A stretch of DNA of 64,000 nt from Azoarcus indigens (GTDB taxonomy: Bacteria > Pseudomonadota > Gammaproteobacteria > Burkholderiales > Rhodocyclaceae): positions 120,762 through 184,761 of the forward strand of contig NZ_SNVV01000011.1 in assembly GCF_004361735.1 (NCBI RefSeq). Direction: 5' to 3'. A program made the translations under genes and the position numbers. How positions within the stretch are numbered: the first letter of the stretch is position 1; the number at the start of each line of letters is the position of its first letter. Of the stretch, positions 1 through 8,527 are shown piece after piece. Below the pieces are notes generated by a model. The model searched no databases. It saw nothing but the letters and a program-made list of their open reading frames with translations, and was not told the DNA's origin.

Positions 1-1
1 G

Positions 2-634
2 TCGGAGCAGATGCTGGCGGCCGCCCGCGCCGCCGAGGATGAGGCCGCCATCAAGCGCGCCGAGCGCCTGCTGCGCATGTCCCATTACTACGAGGAGGCG
101 CGCCGCTTCGCCGAGCTGGTGACGCGTGAATCCAGCGCCCTGGGCGAGCCGGTGATCGTCTCCACCGGCGGCGGCCCGGGCGTGATGGAGGCCGGCAACC
201 GCGGCGCCCACGAGGCCGGCGGCCGCAGCATGGGCATGAGCATCTACCTGCCCTTCGAGGAGGCACCCAACCCCTACATCACGCCGGAGCTGTGTTTCCA
301 GTTTCACTACTTCGCCGTGCGCAAGATGCACTTCCTGATGCGGGCGGTGGCGCTGGTGAGCTTCCCCGGCGGCTTCGGCACGCTGGACGAGCTGTTCGAG
401 GTGCTGACGCTGACGCAGACACGCAAGATCCGCCGTCGCCCCATCATCCTGTTCGGGCGCGAATTCTGGGAGCGCCTGATCAACTTCGACACCCTGGTGG
501 AGGATGGGCTGATCAACCCGGAAGACGTGGAGCTGTTCCAGTACGTGGAAAGCGCCGAGGACGCCTGGGAGGCGATCAAGCTCGCCTACCGCATCGACGA
601 TCCGAAGTTCACCGCGCGCCAGATGCGCGCCTGA
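2..634 (+). CDS. LOG-family (TIGR00730-like) protein, 5' end outside window
   Basis: The reading frame is open to the left edge, so the true start lies outside the window; 210 residues are visible. It carries the two LOG-family signatures: a glycine-rich nucleotide-binding loop with GGGPGVMEA, and PGGFGTLDELFE, which contains the PGGxGTxxE motif shared by cytokinin-nucleotide phosphoribohydrolases and the old 'lysine decarboxylase-like' group. Members cleave nucleoside 5'-monophosphates to base plus ribose 5-phosphate. The visible part also has a long helical insert (SHYYEEARRFAELV) typical of the larger bacterial subgroup, whose function is not well fixed. An ATG at position 11 exists, but it would leave out the first beta-strand of the Rossmann fold, so I treat it as internal. 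The family is secure; the substrate is not. Confidence 0.85.
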   Translation, partial: SEQMLAAARAAEDEAAIKRAERLLRMSHYYEEARRFAELVTRESSALGEPVIVSTGGGPGVMEAGNRGAHEAGGRSMGMSIYLPFEEAPNPYITPELCFQFHYFAVRKMHFLMRAVALVSFPGGFGTLDELFEVLTLTQTRKIRRRPIILFGREFWERLINFDTLVEDGLINPEDVELFQYVESAEDAWEAIKLAYRIDDPKFTARQMRA

Positions 635-969
635 TGCCGGGCCGGGGCGCGGGCGCGCCGGCTTTCGGCAGCCGCCCGCGCCCCTCCCGGTTTCCGGGCG
701 GCGCGGGCCGGGCAATTTTTCCATTCCGCGGCACCATGCAGCGCCGGTGCTGCACCTCGCTTCACCTGCCCGGGAGAACGAACGCGGCCGTCCTGCGCCG
801 CTGACCGGCTGGTTCCAGACCGGGCGGATCGGGCGGATGAAGGGCCGGCTGGCGCTGTCTTCTTCCGCCGCAAGCACCGCATCCGGGCCCGGGCGTATCT
901 GCCAGCATGCGTTCGGGCGGCCGTCATCGCCGGGCTATCATGTCGGCATTGTCTTGCCGATCCGTCCGC
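635..969. other. Intergenic region without a gene
   Basis: 335 bases between the LOG gene and the membrane/TPR protein gene. Apart from the hairpin at 644-684 I see no conserved coding frame, RNA gene or repeat. The promoter of the downstream gene presumably lies here, but no convincing -35/-10 pair was visible. Confidence 0.5.
644..684 (+). terminator. GC-rich hairpin after the LOG gene
   Basis: A 12-bp perfect stem (644-655 with 673-684) lies just behind the stop codon at 634. A second small hairpin and an A-T run (714-719) follow. It is a plausible transcription terminator, but the T-run is about 30 bases downstream of the main stem, so it is not a textbook intrinsic terminator. Confidence 0.4.
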
Positions 970-2256
970 ATGCCCTCCGACGCCGTCCGCATCGCTCCCT
1001 ACTGGTCCCGCTTCGGCGATTTCCTGCGCTATCCGCTGCGGCTGGAGGCGCTGGCGGCCTGCCTGGCGGCGGGCGTGTTCAGCGTCGCGCTGGAGTTCTT
1101 CTTCTCGCCGCTCAAACTGCTGCTGCAGATCCTGCTGTGGGTGGCGGTGCTGCGCTATGCCTTCAGCGTGCTGGAGCGCACCGCCTACGGCTACCTGGAC
1201 GACCGCTACGTGCTGTTCGAGTCGCTGCACGGCGGTCGCCACCTGCCTTACAAGCACTTTGCCGCCATCGTCGCCGGCGTGGTGGTCGGCGTCCTCGCCG
1301 CCATGCTGGGCGGACCGCACTTCGGCGGGTTGGTGGGGGTGCTGCTGGGCATCTGCTGGCCGGCCAGCATCATGGTGCTGGCGATCACCAACAATCTCGG
1401 CTGGTCGCTGTCGCCGCTGCGGCTATGGGCGGTGATGCACGCCATCGGCATGCCCTACCTCGGCCTGGTGGCCTGCCTGCTGCTGATCACCTCCGCCAGC
1501 GGCGGGCTGATCTCGCTGCTGGAGCCGGTGCTGCCAACCTGGCTGTTGTGGATGACGGGCGGCGCGGCGGCGGCCTATTTCACCCTCGTCATGTTCCGCA
1601 TGATGGGCTACGTGATCTACCAGTACCACGCGCCGCTGGGCCTGCAGCCGCGGGTGACGGCGGCCGAGGAAGAGGCGCCGCAGGATGCCGCCCACCGCAT
1701 CGCCGCCCTGCTGCGCGAAGGCCGCAACCCGGAAGCCCTGGCGCTGGCGCGCGCCGAGGTGGCCGAGCGGCCCGCTTCCCGTGAAGCCAACCAGCGCCTG
1801 CACCGCCTGCTGCTGGCGATGCCGGATGAAGCCGCGGCGCTACTGGCGCATGCCCGCGGCTGGCTGCCGGAGCTGATCGCCAAGGACCGTTCCGGTCTGG
1901 CGCTGGAAGTGCTGGAGGCATTGTGGCGCAGCACGGCGGATTTCCGCCCGCAGCAGGGCGCTGAAGCGCTGGCGCTGGCCCGGCTCGCCTACGAGCGCCG
2001 CCGCTTCGACACCGCCGCCCGCCTGCTCAAAGGCTTCGACCGCCAGTACCCCGGCCACCGGGATACCGCCGCCGCCTACCTGCTGGCGGTGCGCCTGCTG
2101 ATCGAGCAGCGCCACGATTACGACCAGGCCGAGCGCCTGCTCGCCAGCCTCAAGCGGCGCTTTCCGGAACAGCTGACGGAAGAGGTGGCACGGCAGGAAG
2201 CGCTGCTCGCCCGGCTGCGCGCGGTGAGCCGCGCGCCGGAGCGCACTGACGTCTGA
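970..2256 (+). CDS. Multipass membrane protein with TPR-like C-terminal domain
   Basis: 428 residues from the ATG at 970. That start was preferred because the 21 upstream in-frame residues are Arg-rich and look non-coding. The first ~215 residues contain several hydrophobic segments in the inner-membrane style of DUF4013-like proteins. The last ~190 residues are soluble and helical, with alternating Ala/Leu/Arg and TPR-like stretches (for example ALALARAEVAERP and DTAARLLKGFDRQYPGHRDTA). No catalytic motif was recognised. The neighbouring convergent rhomboid protease ends in a similar helical domain. Function unknown; possibly a membrane scaffold or assembly factor, which is a guess. Confidence 0.75.
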   Translation: MPSDAVRIAPYWSRFGDFLRYPLRLEALAACLAAGVFSVALEFFFSPLKLLLQILLWVAVLRYAFSVLERTAYGYLDDRYVLFESLHGGRHLPYKHFAAIVAGVVVGVLAAMLGGPHFGGLVGVLLGICWPASIMVLAITNNLGWSLSPLRLWAVMHAIGMPYLGLVACLLLITSASGGLISLLEPVLPTWLLWMTGGAAAAYFTLVMFRMMGYVIYQYHAPLGLQPRVTAAEEEAPQDAAHRIAALLREGRNPEALALARAEVAERPASREANQRLHRLLLAMPDEAAALLAHARGWLPELIAKDRSGLALEVLEALWRSTADFRPQQGAEALALARLAYERRRFDTAARLLKGFDRQYPGHRDTAAAYLLAVRLLIEQRHDYDQAERLLASLKRRFPEQLTEEVARQEALLARLRAVSRAPERTDV

Positions 2257-2285
2257 GTTCCTTCCCCGGTTACGGAGAGAGCGCT

Positions 2286-3746
2286 TCAGCGTGCCTCGCC
2301 GCCGGCTGCGGCTGGTGTCAGCGCATGGGCCAGTCGCGTATGCCGCAGCGTCAGCAGGCGGCGGGCGCGGCCGAGGTCGCCGGCGTCCCGGCAGGCGTCC
2401 GCCAGCCGCCGCAGCGCATCCGCCGCCACCGCCTCGTCGCCGGGTCGGGCCGCCAGCCGCAGCGCCAGCTTTTCGGCGCTGTCCAGGCGCTGGCATTCCA
2501 GCAGCCGGCCGAGGATGCGGCCCCAGGCGCCGCCGCTCAGCCGCGGCAGGCGCGGGTGGCTGTCGTTCAGCGCCTCTTCCACCGCCTGACAGCCCACCCT
2601 GCGTGGATGGGCGGCGGCGAGCTTCAACAGGTGGATGGCGGCTTCGCTGCGGGCCTGCGGCTGGTGGGCCAGGCGGGCGACGCGCAGATAGGCTTCCGCC
2701 AGCCCAGCCTCGTCAGGCAGCAGGCGGATCAGGCGCCGGTAGTCGGCGGCGGCGCGGGCGAACTGCAACTGCGCCACATGGTTCTCCGCCTGCGCCTGCA
2801 GCTGGGCGATGGACTCCGCCGCATCCTCCCGCTGCACCGAATCCGCGCTGCGCCAACCGCGTCGCCAGCGGTACAGTCCGACCAGCAGCGCACCGCCGAG
2901 GAAGCCGGCGAAGTGGGCGAGGTAGTTGATGTTGGATTCGCTGTCGAAGACGAAGCGCAGCAGCAGTTCCTTCATCACCCACACCGGCAGGATGGCCAGC
3001 GCCGGCCAGCGGGCGACGCCGAACACGAAGACGAAGAAATAGAAGAAGGGAATGCGGCGCACGCCGTACAGCACCAGGTAGGCGGCCATTACCGCCGACA
3101 CCGCGCCGGAGGCGCCCAGGCCATAGCCGGGCTGGGGGAAGAGCAGGTCGGGCACGGTGGCGCACAGGCCACCGAGCAGGAACAGCGCCAGCATGCCCCA
3201 GCCGCCCAGCGCCGCTTCCACCGTATAGCCGACGATGAAGAGGAAGGCCATGTTGCCCGCCAGGTGCTCGGTGCTGCCGTGCAGGAACATGTGCGAGACC
3301 GCGGTGAGCGGCGTCGGTGCTTCGGACTGCAGCGCGTAGCGGGTGGTGACCAGCTGTTCCAGCAGATCGTCGTAATGTTCGCGCCGGCTGCGCCATTCGT
3401 TGTAGCCGGCAGCGGTCGGGCTGATGACCTGGCCGGCGCGCAACCGGCGCATGAAGTCGGTGTCGGCTTCCATCGCCTGCTGGACCGGACCGGCCTTGCG
3501 CTGGGCCAGCGTTTGCCGCAGCCGCGCCGCTTCGTCCGCCTTGCCGCGGGCGACGAGGTCCTGCAGGTAGGCGGGCAACTCCTGCCTGGCCAGCCCGGAG
3601 CCGAGGTAGTACTGCTGCGCCGCCTGCAGGCGCTGAGCATCCTTGCCCTGCATCAGGAACACGGCCGCGCACAGCACGATCAGCAGCAGCGTGGCGATGG
3701 GTGGGCGACGCCAGTCTGGGCGTGCGGGCAGGGGAAGGATGATCAT
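2286..3746 (-). CDS. Rhomboid-family intramembrane serine protease with helical C-terminal extension
   Basis: 486 residues. The rhomboid core occupies about residues 150-300: a HLAGNMAFL segment (HxxxN of TM2), the nucleophile motif GLGASGAV with Ser213, and the partner His278 in NYLAHFAGF. A first membrane helix near residues 16-32 precedes a ~120-residue periplasmic or loop insert, and residues ~310-486 form a TPR-like helical domain. This is larger than minimal rhomboids such as GlpG (~275 residues). Rhomboids cleave transmembrane helices inside the membrane; the substrate is unknown. It converges on the membrane/TPR gene 30 bases away. The catalytic Ser-His pair is intact, so activity is expected. 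Confidence 0.9.
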   Translation of the reverse strand: MIILPLPARPDWRRPPIATLLLIVLCAAVFLMQGKDAQRLQAAQQYYLGSGLARQELPAYLQDLVARGKADEAARLRQTLAQRKAGPVQQAMEADTDFMRRLRAGQVISPTAAGYNEWRSRREHYDDLLEQLVTTRYALQSEAPTPLTAVSHMFLHGSTEHLAGNMAFLFIVGYTVEAALGGWGMLALFLLGGLCATVPDLLFPQPGYGLGASGAVSAVMAAYLVLYGVRRIPFFYFFVFVFGVARWPALAILPVWVMKELLLRFVFDSESNINYLAHFAGFLGGALLVGLYRWRRGWRSADSVQREDAAESIAQLQAQAENHVAQLQFARAAADYRRLIRLLPDEAGLAEAYLRVARLAHQPQARSEAAIHLLKLAAAHPRRVGCQAVEEALNDSHPRLPRLSGGAWGRILGRLLECQRLDSAEKLALRLAARPGDEAVAADALRRLADACRDAGDLGRARRLLTLRHTRLAHALTPAAAGGEAR

Positions 3747-3955
3747 GGGATCACGAGGGGGATGTCGTGCGCATGATTATAGTTGTGCCGGCCGGGGTTG
3801 CTGGCGGGCGTTCGGCGATGACTGGCGGCCTGTGGCCGTGGCGGAGAGGGGGGACGGACGTCGCGCATCCTGCGCAACAGACGGTGGCCGCGGCCCGCGG
3901 GCAGGGGCGCGCGCCTTGCTTTGGCGGTAGTGCCGAAGGCGCGCCGGCCGGTGCT

Positions 3956-4453
3956 TCAGCCGCCATGCGCGCCGCGCTCCAGCCAGTCGCCGACGATGCG
4001 CGCGCTGAGGGCGAGGCGGCCGAAGTCATAGCCGGCGAGTTCGGCGCGGCTGAGCAGGCGCAGCTCGGCCAGCTCGTGGTTGGGCTGCGGCGTGCCGCTG
4101 GCGCGCAGGGCGTAGGCGATGATGAGCTGGTTGCGCTTCTCCAGCGTGTAGTGGCCGATGAAGTCCGCCCGGCTGGCGGCCAGCCCCAGCTCCTCCTGCG
4201 TCTCCCGCAGCATGGTCTGCTCCGGCGTCTCGTTGCGCTCGATGAAGCCGGAGATCAGCGAGAACACCTCCGGCGGCCACAGCGCGTTGCGGGCGAGGAT
4301 GAAGCCGGCCTCGGTCTCCACCAGCCCCAGCACCACCGGGGTCGGATTGTCCCAATGCACGAAGCCGCAGCCGGGCGCCGGACAGGCGAGGCGCTGCAAC
4401 TCATCGACCTGGCGCGGCGCCAGCGGTGTGGCGCATTGGGGGCAGAAGTTCAT
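3956..4453 (-). CDS. Zinc-ribbon Nudix hydrolase
   Basis: 165 residues. Four cysteines (C4, C7, C24, C29) make an N-terminal zinc ribbon of the type found before the Nudix domain in NADH pyrophosphatase relatives. The Nudix box is complete: G(x5)E(x7)REUxEExGU is satisfied by the stretch beginning GFIERNETPEQ and ending RETQEELGL. The enzyme should hydrolyse a nucleoside diphosphate linked to another group, with Mg2+ at the box glutamates. It is shorter than full NudC (~260 residues) and lacks the extra N-terminal domain, so the substrate is not assigned. It is transcribed divergently from the helicase gene. Confidence 0.9.
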   Translation of the reverse strand: MNFCPQCATPLAPRQVDELQRLACPAPGCGFVHWDNPTPVVLGLVETEAGFILARNALWPPEVFSLISGFIERNETPEQTMLRETQEELGLAASRADFIGHYTLEKRNQLIIAYALRASGTPQPNHELAELRLLSRAELAGYDFGRLALSARIVGDWLERGAHGG

Positions 4454-4593
4454 GGCGGTGGCGGACCTGGCGGGCGGGAAGGCCGATGGTGCCTCGTCCG
4501 GCGGCGGATCGCCACATCGGCGCCAGTGTGGTGGCGCACGGCCGGCCTGTAACGGCGCTCGATTTTCGCTTTCGACTGGATAGAATTACAGCC

Positions 4594-6729
4594 ATGAACG
4601 CTCCAGCCCCCGGCGTCGAACTGCGCCCCACCGAGATGCCGGCCCCTGCCGGCGCCCACGCTCCCGCCTACCTGCAAAGCCTCAACCCCGCCCAGCGCGA
4701 GGCGGTGGAATATGGCGTCGGCGGCGCGGATGGCGGCACGGCCGCCGGGCCGCTGCTGGTGATCGCCGGCGCCGGTTCGGGCAAGACCAACACCCTGGCG
4801 CACCGCGTCGCCCACCTCATCGCCAAGGGCGCCGACCCTGGCCGCATCCTGCTGCTCACCTTCTCCCGCCGGGCGGCGGACGAGATGGGGCGGCGGGTGC
4901 AGCGCATCCTCGCCCGCGCCGCCGCCGACCATCCGTGGCTGGCGCAGGCGGGCCTGCAGTGGTCCGGCACTTTCCACGCCGTCGGCGCCCGCCTGCTGCG
5001 GGAGTACGCCGGCCGCATCGGCCTGGACCCGGCCTTCACCATCCACGACCGCGAGGATTCCGCAGACCTGATGAACCTCGCCCGCCACGAGGCCGGCCTC
5101 TCCAACCGCGACAAGCGCTTTCCGCTCAAGGGCACCTGCCTGGCCATCTACTCGGCGGCGGTAAACACCCGCGCACCGCTGCTCCAGGTGCTGCAATCCG
5201 CCTTCCCTTGGTGCGGCGAATGGGAGGCGGAGCTGAAAACGCTGTTCCGCGCCTATGTGCAGGCCAAGCAGACGCAGCAGGTGCTGGACTACGACGACCT
5301 GCTGCTCTACTGGGCGCACATGGTGGCCGACCCCGCGCTGGCGGCGGAGGTAGGCGGCCGCTTCCAGCACGTGCTGGTGGACGAGTACCAGGACACCAAC
5401 GCGCTGCAGGCCGACATCCTGCTCGGCATGAAGCCGGACGGCCGCGGCCTCACCGTGGTCGGCGACGACGCCCAGTCCATCTATGCCTTCCGCGGCGCCA
5501 CCGTGCGCAACATCCTCGACTTTCCGGCGCGCTTCGAGCCGCCGGCGCACCGGGTGACGCTGGAGCGCAACTACCGCTCCACCCAGCCCATCCTCGCCGC
5601 CGCCAACGCCGTCATCGCCCAGGCGGCGGAACGCTACAGCAAGGAACTGTGGTCCGACCGCGAGTCCGCCGCCAAACCGCAGCTGGTGTCGGTGCGGGAC
5701 GAGGCCGACCAGGCCGCCTTCGTCGTCCAGCGCGTGCTGGCGCGGCGCGAAGCCGGGGTCAAGCTCAAGCAGCAGGCGGTGCTGTTCCGCGCCGCCAGCC
5801 ACAGCGCCCGGCTGGAAATGGAACTCACCCGGCGCAACATCCCCTTCGTGAAGTTCGGCGGCCTCAAATTCCTCGAAGCCGCCCATGTGAAGGACGTGCT
5901 GGCGCTGCTGCGCTGGGCGGAGAACCTGCGCGACCGCGTCTCTGGCTTCCGCGTGGTGCAGCTGCTGGCCGGCATCGGTCCCAAGACCGCCGGCAAGATC
6001 CTGGACAACGTCTGCCAGGCCCCCGCCGGCTGCAGCCTGCTCGCCGAGCAGCCGGTGCCGGAGACGGTGCAGGCCGACTGGCGCGAATTCGCCGCGGTGG
6101 TGGAGCAGCTGCGCCGCGAGGGCGCGCCCTGGCCGGCCGGCTTCGAACTCGCCTGCCGCTGGTACGAAGGCCAGATGCCGCGGCTGTACGACGACGCCCA
6201 GGTGCGCCAGGGCGACATCCAGCAGCTCGCCCGCATCGCCGCCACCTACCCCAGCCGCCAGCGCTTCCTCACCGAGCTGACGCTGGACCCGCCCAGCGCC
6301 ACCAGCGACGAGGCCGGCGTGCCAATGAAGGACGAGGACTACCTCATCCTCTCCACCATGCACTCCGCCAAGGGCCAGGAATGGAACGCGGTGAGCGTGC
6401 TCAATACGGTGGACGGCTGCATCCCCTCCGACATCGCCACCCGCCACGCCAGCGAGATCGAGGAAGAGCGCCGCCTGCTCTACGTCGCCATGACCCGCGC
6501 CCGCGACAGCCTGGAACTGGTGGTGCCGCAGCGCTTCTACGTCACCCAGCAGACCGGCCTGGGCGACAAGCACCTCTACGCCGGTCGCAGCCGCTTCATC
6601 TCCAACCGTATGCTGGCCAACTTCGAACAGGTGACCTGGCCGGAGCCGCCGCCGGAGCTGAAAGGCACGCCGGACTCCCGCCAGGCGGCGCTGGACCTGG
6701 CGGCGCGGATGCGCGGCATGTGGGAGTGA
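4594..6729 (+). CDS. UvrD/Rep-family ATP-dependent DNA helicase
   Basis: 711 residues from the ATG at 4594. An open frame continues upstream, but it is antisense to the Nudix start and not helicase-like. SF1A motifs are in order: Q-motif LNPAQREAV (~30-38), Walker A GAGSGKT (59-65), LLLTFSRRAADEM (Ia), DEYQD (motif II, ~262-266), DAQSIYAFRGA (III), LERNYRS (IV), TMHSAKGQEW (V) and YVAMTRARDSLEL (VI). This is a 3'-5' single-strand translocase used in repair or replication restart. The C-terminal end is short after motif VI, closer to Rep/UvrD-like paralogues than to RecB. Which of uvrD, rep or a third paralogue it is cannot be settled without knowing the other copies in the genome. Confidence 0.93.
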   Translation: MNAPAPGVELRPTEMPAPAGAHAPAYLQSLNPAQREAVEYGVGGADGGTAAGPLLVIAGAGSGKTNTLAHRVAHLIAKGADPGRILLLTFSRRAADEMGRRVQRILARAAADHPWLAQAGLQWSGTFHAVGARLLREYAGRIGLDPAFTIHDREDSADLMNLARHEAGLSNRDKRFPLKGTCLAIYSAAVNTRAPLLQVLQSAFPWCGEWEAELKTLFRAYVQAKQTQQVLDYDDLLLYWAHMVADPALAAEVGGRFQHVLVDEYQDTNALQADILLGMKPDGRGLTVVGDDAQSIYAFRGATVRNILDFPARFEPPAHRVTLERNYRSTQPILAAANAVIAQAAERYSKELWSDRESAAKPQLVSVRDEADQAAFVVQRVLARREAGVKLKQQAVLFRAASHSARLEMELTRRNIPFVKFGGLKFLEAAHVKDVLALLRWAENLRDRVSGFRVVQLLAGIGPKTAGKILDNVCQAPAGCSLLAEQPVPETVQADWREFAAVVEQLRREGAPWPAGFELACRWYEGQMPRLYDDAQVRQGDIQQLARIAATYPSRQRFLTELTLDPPSATSDEAGVPMKDEDYLILSTMHSAKGQEWNAVSVLNTVDGCIPSDIATRHASEIEEERRLLYVAMTRARDSLELVVPQRFYVTQQTGLGDKHLYAGRSRFISNRMLANFEQVTWPEPPPELKGTPDSRQAALDLAARMRGMWE

Positions 6730-6743
6730 AGGGGGCAAAGGCC

Positions 6744-6791
6744 GGGTTCCCCCCGTCTCCGCTCGCGGGAGAAGGGCCGGGGGAGAGGGGC
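6744..6791. repeat. Dispersed GC-rich palindromic repeat, copy A
   Basis: On the minus strand it reads CCCCTCTCCC, a spacer, then CTCCCGCGAGCGGAG and GGGGGGAACCC. It resembles copies B (8368-8410) and C (27701-27739), which share the CTCCCGCGAG core followed by AACCCGC. It lies in the gap between the helicase and P450 genes. Short palindromes of this kind are common intergenic repeats in high-GC proteobacteria. Confidence 0.5.
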
Positions 6792-6908
6792 AGGTGGCCG
6801 CGGGACTGCCACGCAGCCGCCATCGCGATTGCGCCCTCGCGGCCTCGCCCAGCCGGGTCCGGTGTTTGCAGGTAAACGCAAATACCCCCAAGCCCCCGAG
6901 GTGCCGCC

Positions 6909-8210
6909 ATGTCCACCGCCCCCCAGGAAACCGGCTTCGACCACAGCCTTGCATTTCTTTCCGATCCCTACCGCTACATCTCCAGCCGCTGCCGCGAGTT
7001 GGGTTCCGATCTGTTCGAGACGCGCATCCTGCTGCAGCCGGCCATCTGCATGAGCGGGCCGGAAGCCGCTGCCGTGTTCTACGACCCCGAGCGCTTCCAG
7101 CGCGCCGGCGCGGCGCCGGAGCCGCTGCAGGCCACCCTGTTCGGCAAGGGCGGCGTTCAGGGGCTGGATGGCGCTGCCCACCGCGAGCGCAAGGCGCTCT
7201 TCATGAAGGTGGTGGAGCCGGAGCGGGTGGCGGCGCTGGCCGGCTTCGTCGCCAGCGAATGGTGGAGCGCCGCCCGGCGCTGGCAGGACGAAGACCGGGT
7301 GATCCTCTACCAGGAAGTCGTGCAACTGCTTACCCGCGCCGTCTGCACCTGGGCCTACGTGCCGCTGGCGGAGGACGAGGTGGACAAGCGCAGCCGCCAG
7401 ATGGCGCGGCTGTTCGACGAAGCGGCCAACTCCGGCGCCGGCCACCTGCGCTCCCGCTACGCCCGCCGCCGGCTGGAGAAGTGGCTGGCACGGCTGGTGG
7501 GCGACATCCGCGATGGCCGCTACGCGGTGCCGCGTGGCTGCGCCGCCGAAGCGGTGGCTAACCACGTGGATGCGGACGCCCAACTGCTGCCGGTCGAGAT
7601 CGCCGCGGTGGAGTTGCTCAACGTGCTGCGGCCGACGGTGGCGGTTGCGGTCTTCATCGTCTTCGCCGCCCATGCGCTGCACGCCCACCCGGAATGCCGC
7701 GAGCGCCTGGGCGGTGACGACCCCGACTACGAGGACGCCTTCGTGCAGGAAGTGCGGCGCTGCTACCCCTTCTTCCCGGCAGTGGCGGCGCGGGTGCGGG
7801 TGGATTTCGACTGGGCCGGCGTGCACTTCCCCGAAGGCCGGCTGGTGCTGCTGGACCTCTACGGCAGCAACCGCGATCCGCGCGTCTGGGAGGCGCCGGA
7901 CGAGTTCCGCCCGGAGCGCTTCCTGGACCGCACTCCCGGCGCCTTCGACTTCATGCCCCAGGGCGGCGCCGAGCCTTATGGCAACCACCGCTGCCCCGGC
8001 GAGGGCATCGCGGTGACGCTGATGAAGCAGGCGGTGGGCTTCCTCGTCCGCCACCTCGGCTACCAGGTGCCGATGCAGGATCTGCGGCTGGATTTATCCC
8101 GCCTGCCAGCGCTGCCTTGCGATGGCTTCATTCTCTCCGATGTACGCGTGCTGGAGCCGCAGGGGCGCGGCCGCACACAGGCGCAGCATCGGCCCGAGGC
8201 GAGGTTGTGA
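6909..8210 (+). CDS. CYP152-type cytochrome P450 fatty-acid peroxygenase
   Basis: 433 residues. The heme-ligand segment is PQGGAEPYGNHRCPGEG with Cys362. Its GGxxxxxGHRCPGE-like pattern is that of CYP152 (P450-BSbeta, P450-SPalpha) rather than the usual FGxGxRxCxG. Arg241-Pro242 in LLNVLRPTVAV replaces the acid-alcohol pair of monooxygenases; in CYP152 this Arg binds the substrate carboxylate. The family uses H2O2 to hydroxylate long-chain fatty acids at the alpha or beta carbon, and some members decarboxylate them to terminal alkenes, without a redox partner. No ferredoxin or reductase gene is adjacent, consistent with that. It is a stand-alone gene converging on tpsB. Regioselectivity cannot be read from the sequence. 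Confidence 0.9.
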   Translation: MSTAPQETGFDHSLAFLSDPYRYISSRCRELGSDLFETRILLQPAICMSGPEAAAVFYDPERFQRAGAAPEPLQATLFGKGGVQGLDGAAHRERKALFMKVVEPERVAALAGFVASEWWSAARRWQDEDRVILYQEVVQLLTRAVCTWAYVPLAEDEVDKRSRQMARLFDEAANSGAGHLRSRYARRRLEKWLARLVGDIRDGRYAVPRGCAAEAVANHVDADAQLLPVEIAAVELLNVLRPTVAVAVFIVFAAHALHAHPECRERLGGDDPDYEDAFVQEVRRCYPFFPAVAARVRVDFDWAGVHFPEGRLVLLDLYGSNRDPRVWEAPDEFRPERFLDRTPGAFDFMPQGGAEPYGNHRCPGEGIAVTLMKQAVGFLVRHLGYQVPMQDLRLDLSRLPALPCDGFILSDVRVLEPQGRGRTQAQHRPEARL

Positions 8211-8527
8211 GGATTCGGGAGCGCGTGGGCGGCTTGGTTTTCTCTCCTCAGCCCCGGCATAGGCGGGAAAAAGCAAGTACCGCTTCGCGCGCTGGCGGGC
8301 CACAGGGCTGGGGCATGGCGAGAGGGGGATAGCGCATGGGACTGAAAGGCAGCCGCCCCTGCGGGGCGCCCCCTCCCCCCGCCCTCCCGCGAGAGGGAGT
8401 GTGAACCCGCGGCATGCCATGCTCCCCCGACTCCACCCCCGTGCCGTCCCCCGTACCCCGACCCGATGTTCCGCCTTTGCGCCTTCGCCCTTTCCATCGC
8501 GGCGCAGCGAGTCACCCGCTTCAATCC
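8211..8527. other. Intergenic region between P450 and tpsB
   Basis: 317 bases between two convergent genes. It holds repeat copy B (8368-8410). I see no coding frame with family resemblance and no clean terminator. Confidence 0.5.
8368..8410. repeat. Dispersed GC-rich palindromic repeat, copy B
   Basis: Contains CCCTCCCGCGAGAGGGAG followed by GTGAACCCGC. It is nearly the same as copy C at 27701-27739 (CCCTCCCGCGAGGGGGAG, then CAAACCCGC). The inner part is an inverted repeat able to form a short stem. Confidence 0.5.

Noticed and set aside
4450..6954. 834-codon minus-strand frame opposite the helicase gene
   Set aside because: Low-complexity product; the plus strand holds an unmistakable helicase with all SF1 motifs.
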